Of a stretch of 5,597 nt of DNA, positions 5,246 to 5,597 are shown piece by piece (position 1 is the first letter of the stretch; every line of letters begins with the position of its first letter). The notes under the pieces were generated by a model. The model had not been told where the DNA came from, did no database searches, and saw only the letters and a program-made list of their open reading frames with translations. Origin of the DNA: DAOUMU01 sp034409055 (GTDB lineage Bacteria; Chloroflexota; Anaerolineae; 4572-78; J111); contig DAOUMU010000498.1 of assembly GCA_034409055.1 (NCBI GenBank), positions 1 to 5,597 of the forward strand, given 5' to 3'. The position numbers were made by a program, and so were the translations under genes.

Positions 5246-5597
5246 CTATAGAAATTTTTTTCGTAGACTCCGCATCCCCCTGCGGGGCCGGGCATAGGGA
5301 TGCCCTGGCTACGAGCGAGCTAAATACTATAGAAATTTTTTTTCGTAGGCCCCGCATCCCCATGCGGGAGCCGGGCATTAGGGATGCCCTGGCTACGAGC
5401 GAGCTAAATACTATAGGGATTTTCTTTTTCGTAGGCCCCGCATCCCCATGCGGGAGCCGGGCATAGGGATGCCCTGGCTACGAGCAAGCTAAATACTATA
5501 GAAATTTTTTTTCGTAGGCCCCGCATCCCCATGCGGGAGCCGGGCATTAGGGATGCCCTGGCTACGAGCGAGCTAAATACTATAGGGATTTTCTTTT
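5246..5597. repeat. Tandem array of about 84-bp hairpin units with 169-bp higher-order period
   Basis: Units begin at CTATAG: 5246-5326 (81 nt), 5327-5410 (84), 5411-5495 (85), 5496-5579 (84), and a partial unit from 5580 running off the window. Units 2 and 4 are identical. Unit 3 and the partial unit 5 share a different start (CTATAGGGATTTTCTTTT), so the true period is a 169-bp dimer; unit 1, at the edge, has diverged most. Each unit has an AT-rich CTATAGAAATTTTTTTT head, then an outer CGTAG/CTACG stem enclosing two small hairpins (in unit 2, cccgcat/atgcggg at 5351-5368 and gggcat/atgccc at 5373-5389), then AGCGAGCTAAATA. There are no unique spacers, so it is not CRISPR. It directly abuts the leader of the sugar gene cluster, so that cluster's promoter must overlap the array or lie beyond it. 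Confidence 0.92.

Noticed and set aside
5220..5378. Longer N-terminus (51 or 52 extra residues) for the isomerase/epimerase gene
   Set aside because: The extension runs through tandem repeat units, has no ribosome-binding site, and encodes repeat-derived residues. The downstream ATG has a clear purine-rich site and begins at the usual barrel start.
5221..5466. Plus-strand open frame of 81 codons over the tandem array
   Set aside because: Its protein is a translation of the repeat units (recurring DALATSELNTI), with no ribosome-binding site or coding signature.
5246..5597. CRISPR array
   Set aside because: The whole unit of about 84 bp repeats without unique spacers, and no cas gene is present.

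Overview
This 5.6 kb window carries four convincing protein genes, all on the minus strand, separated and flanked by an unusually dense set of non-coding repeats. The three metabolic genes are GC-rich. Together with gene families and the abundant short intergenic repeats, they suggest an environmental bacterium, most plausibly a Chloroflexota (Anaerolineae-like) lineage. That assignment is an inference from general resemblance, since the window has no rRNA or marker gene.

Layout from left to right. Positions 1-1245 hold a complete-looking IS630-family insertion sequence: 34-bp terminal inverted repeats (31/34 matched) ending at CTAG on both sides, and one 374-aa DDE transposase. Positions 1246-1663 contain no gene. 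They hold a repeat patchwork: five clusters of a degenerate heptamer (consensus near CACGCTT) on both strands, a 23-bp hairpin and longer inverted repeats. Positions 1664-5222 hold a three-gene cluster read right to left: a sugar phosphate isomerase/epimerase-type TIM barrel protein (281 aa), a xylose-isomerase-like TIM barrel protein (345 aa) and a xylulokinase (499 aa). The 130-bp gap before the kinase contains a perfect 30-nt palindrome, a second imperfect inverted repeat, and two copies of a 14-nt block that includes the kinase's Shine-Dalgarno sequence. From 5246 to the window end lies a tandem array of about 84-bp units, each able to fold into a branched hairpin. The units alternate in two versions, giving a 169-bp higher-order period.

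Functionally, the cluster looks like a pentose (probably D-xylose) entry route. The isomerase-like protein would convert an aldose to a ketose, and the FGGY kinase would phosphorylate it for the pentose phosphate pathway. The first gene may add an epimerase or isomerase step on a related sugar, but its substrate cannot be read from sequence. The xylose-isomerase-like enzyme has His where classical xylose isomerases have a metal-binding Asp, an arrangement reminiscent of L-rhamnose isomerases, so its true substrate is open. The repeats include no recognisable CRISPR array. I see no confident defence system, RNA gene or intrinsic terminator.
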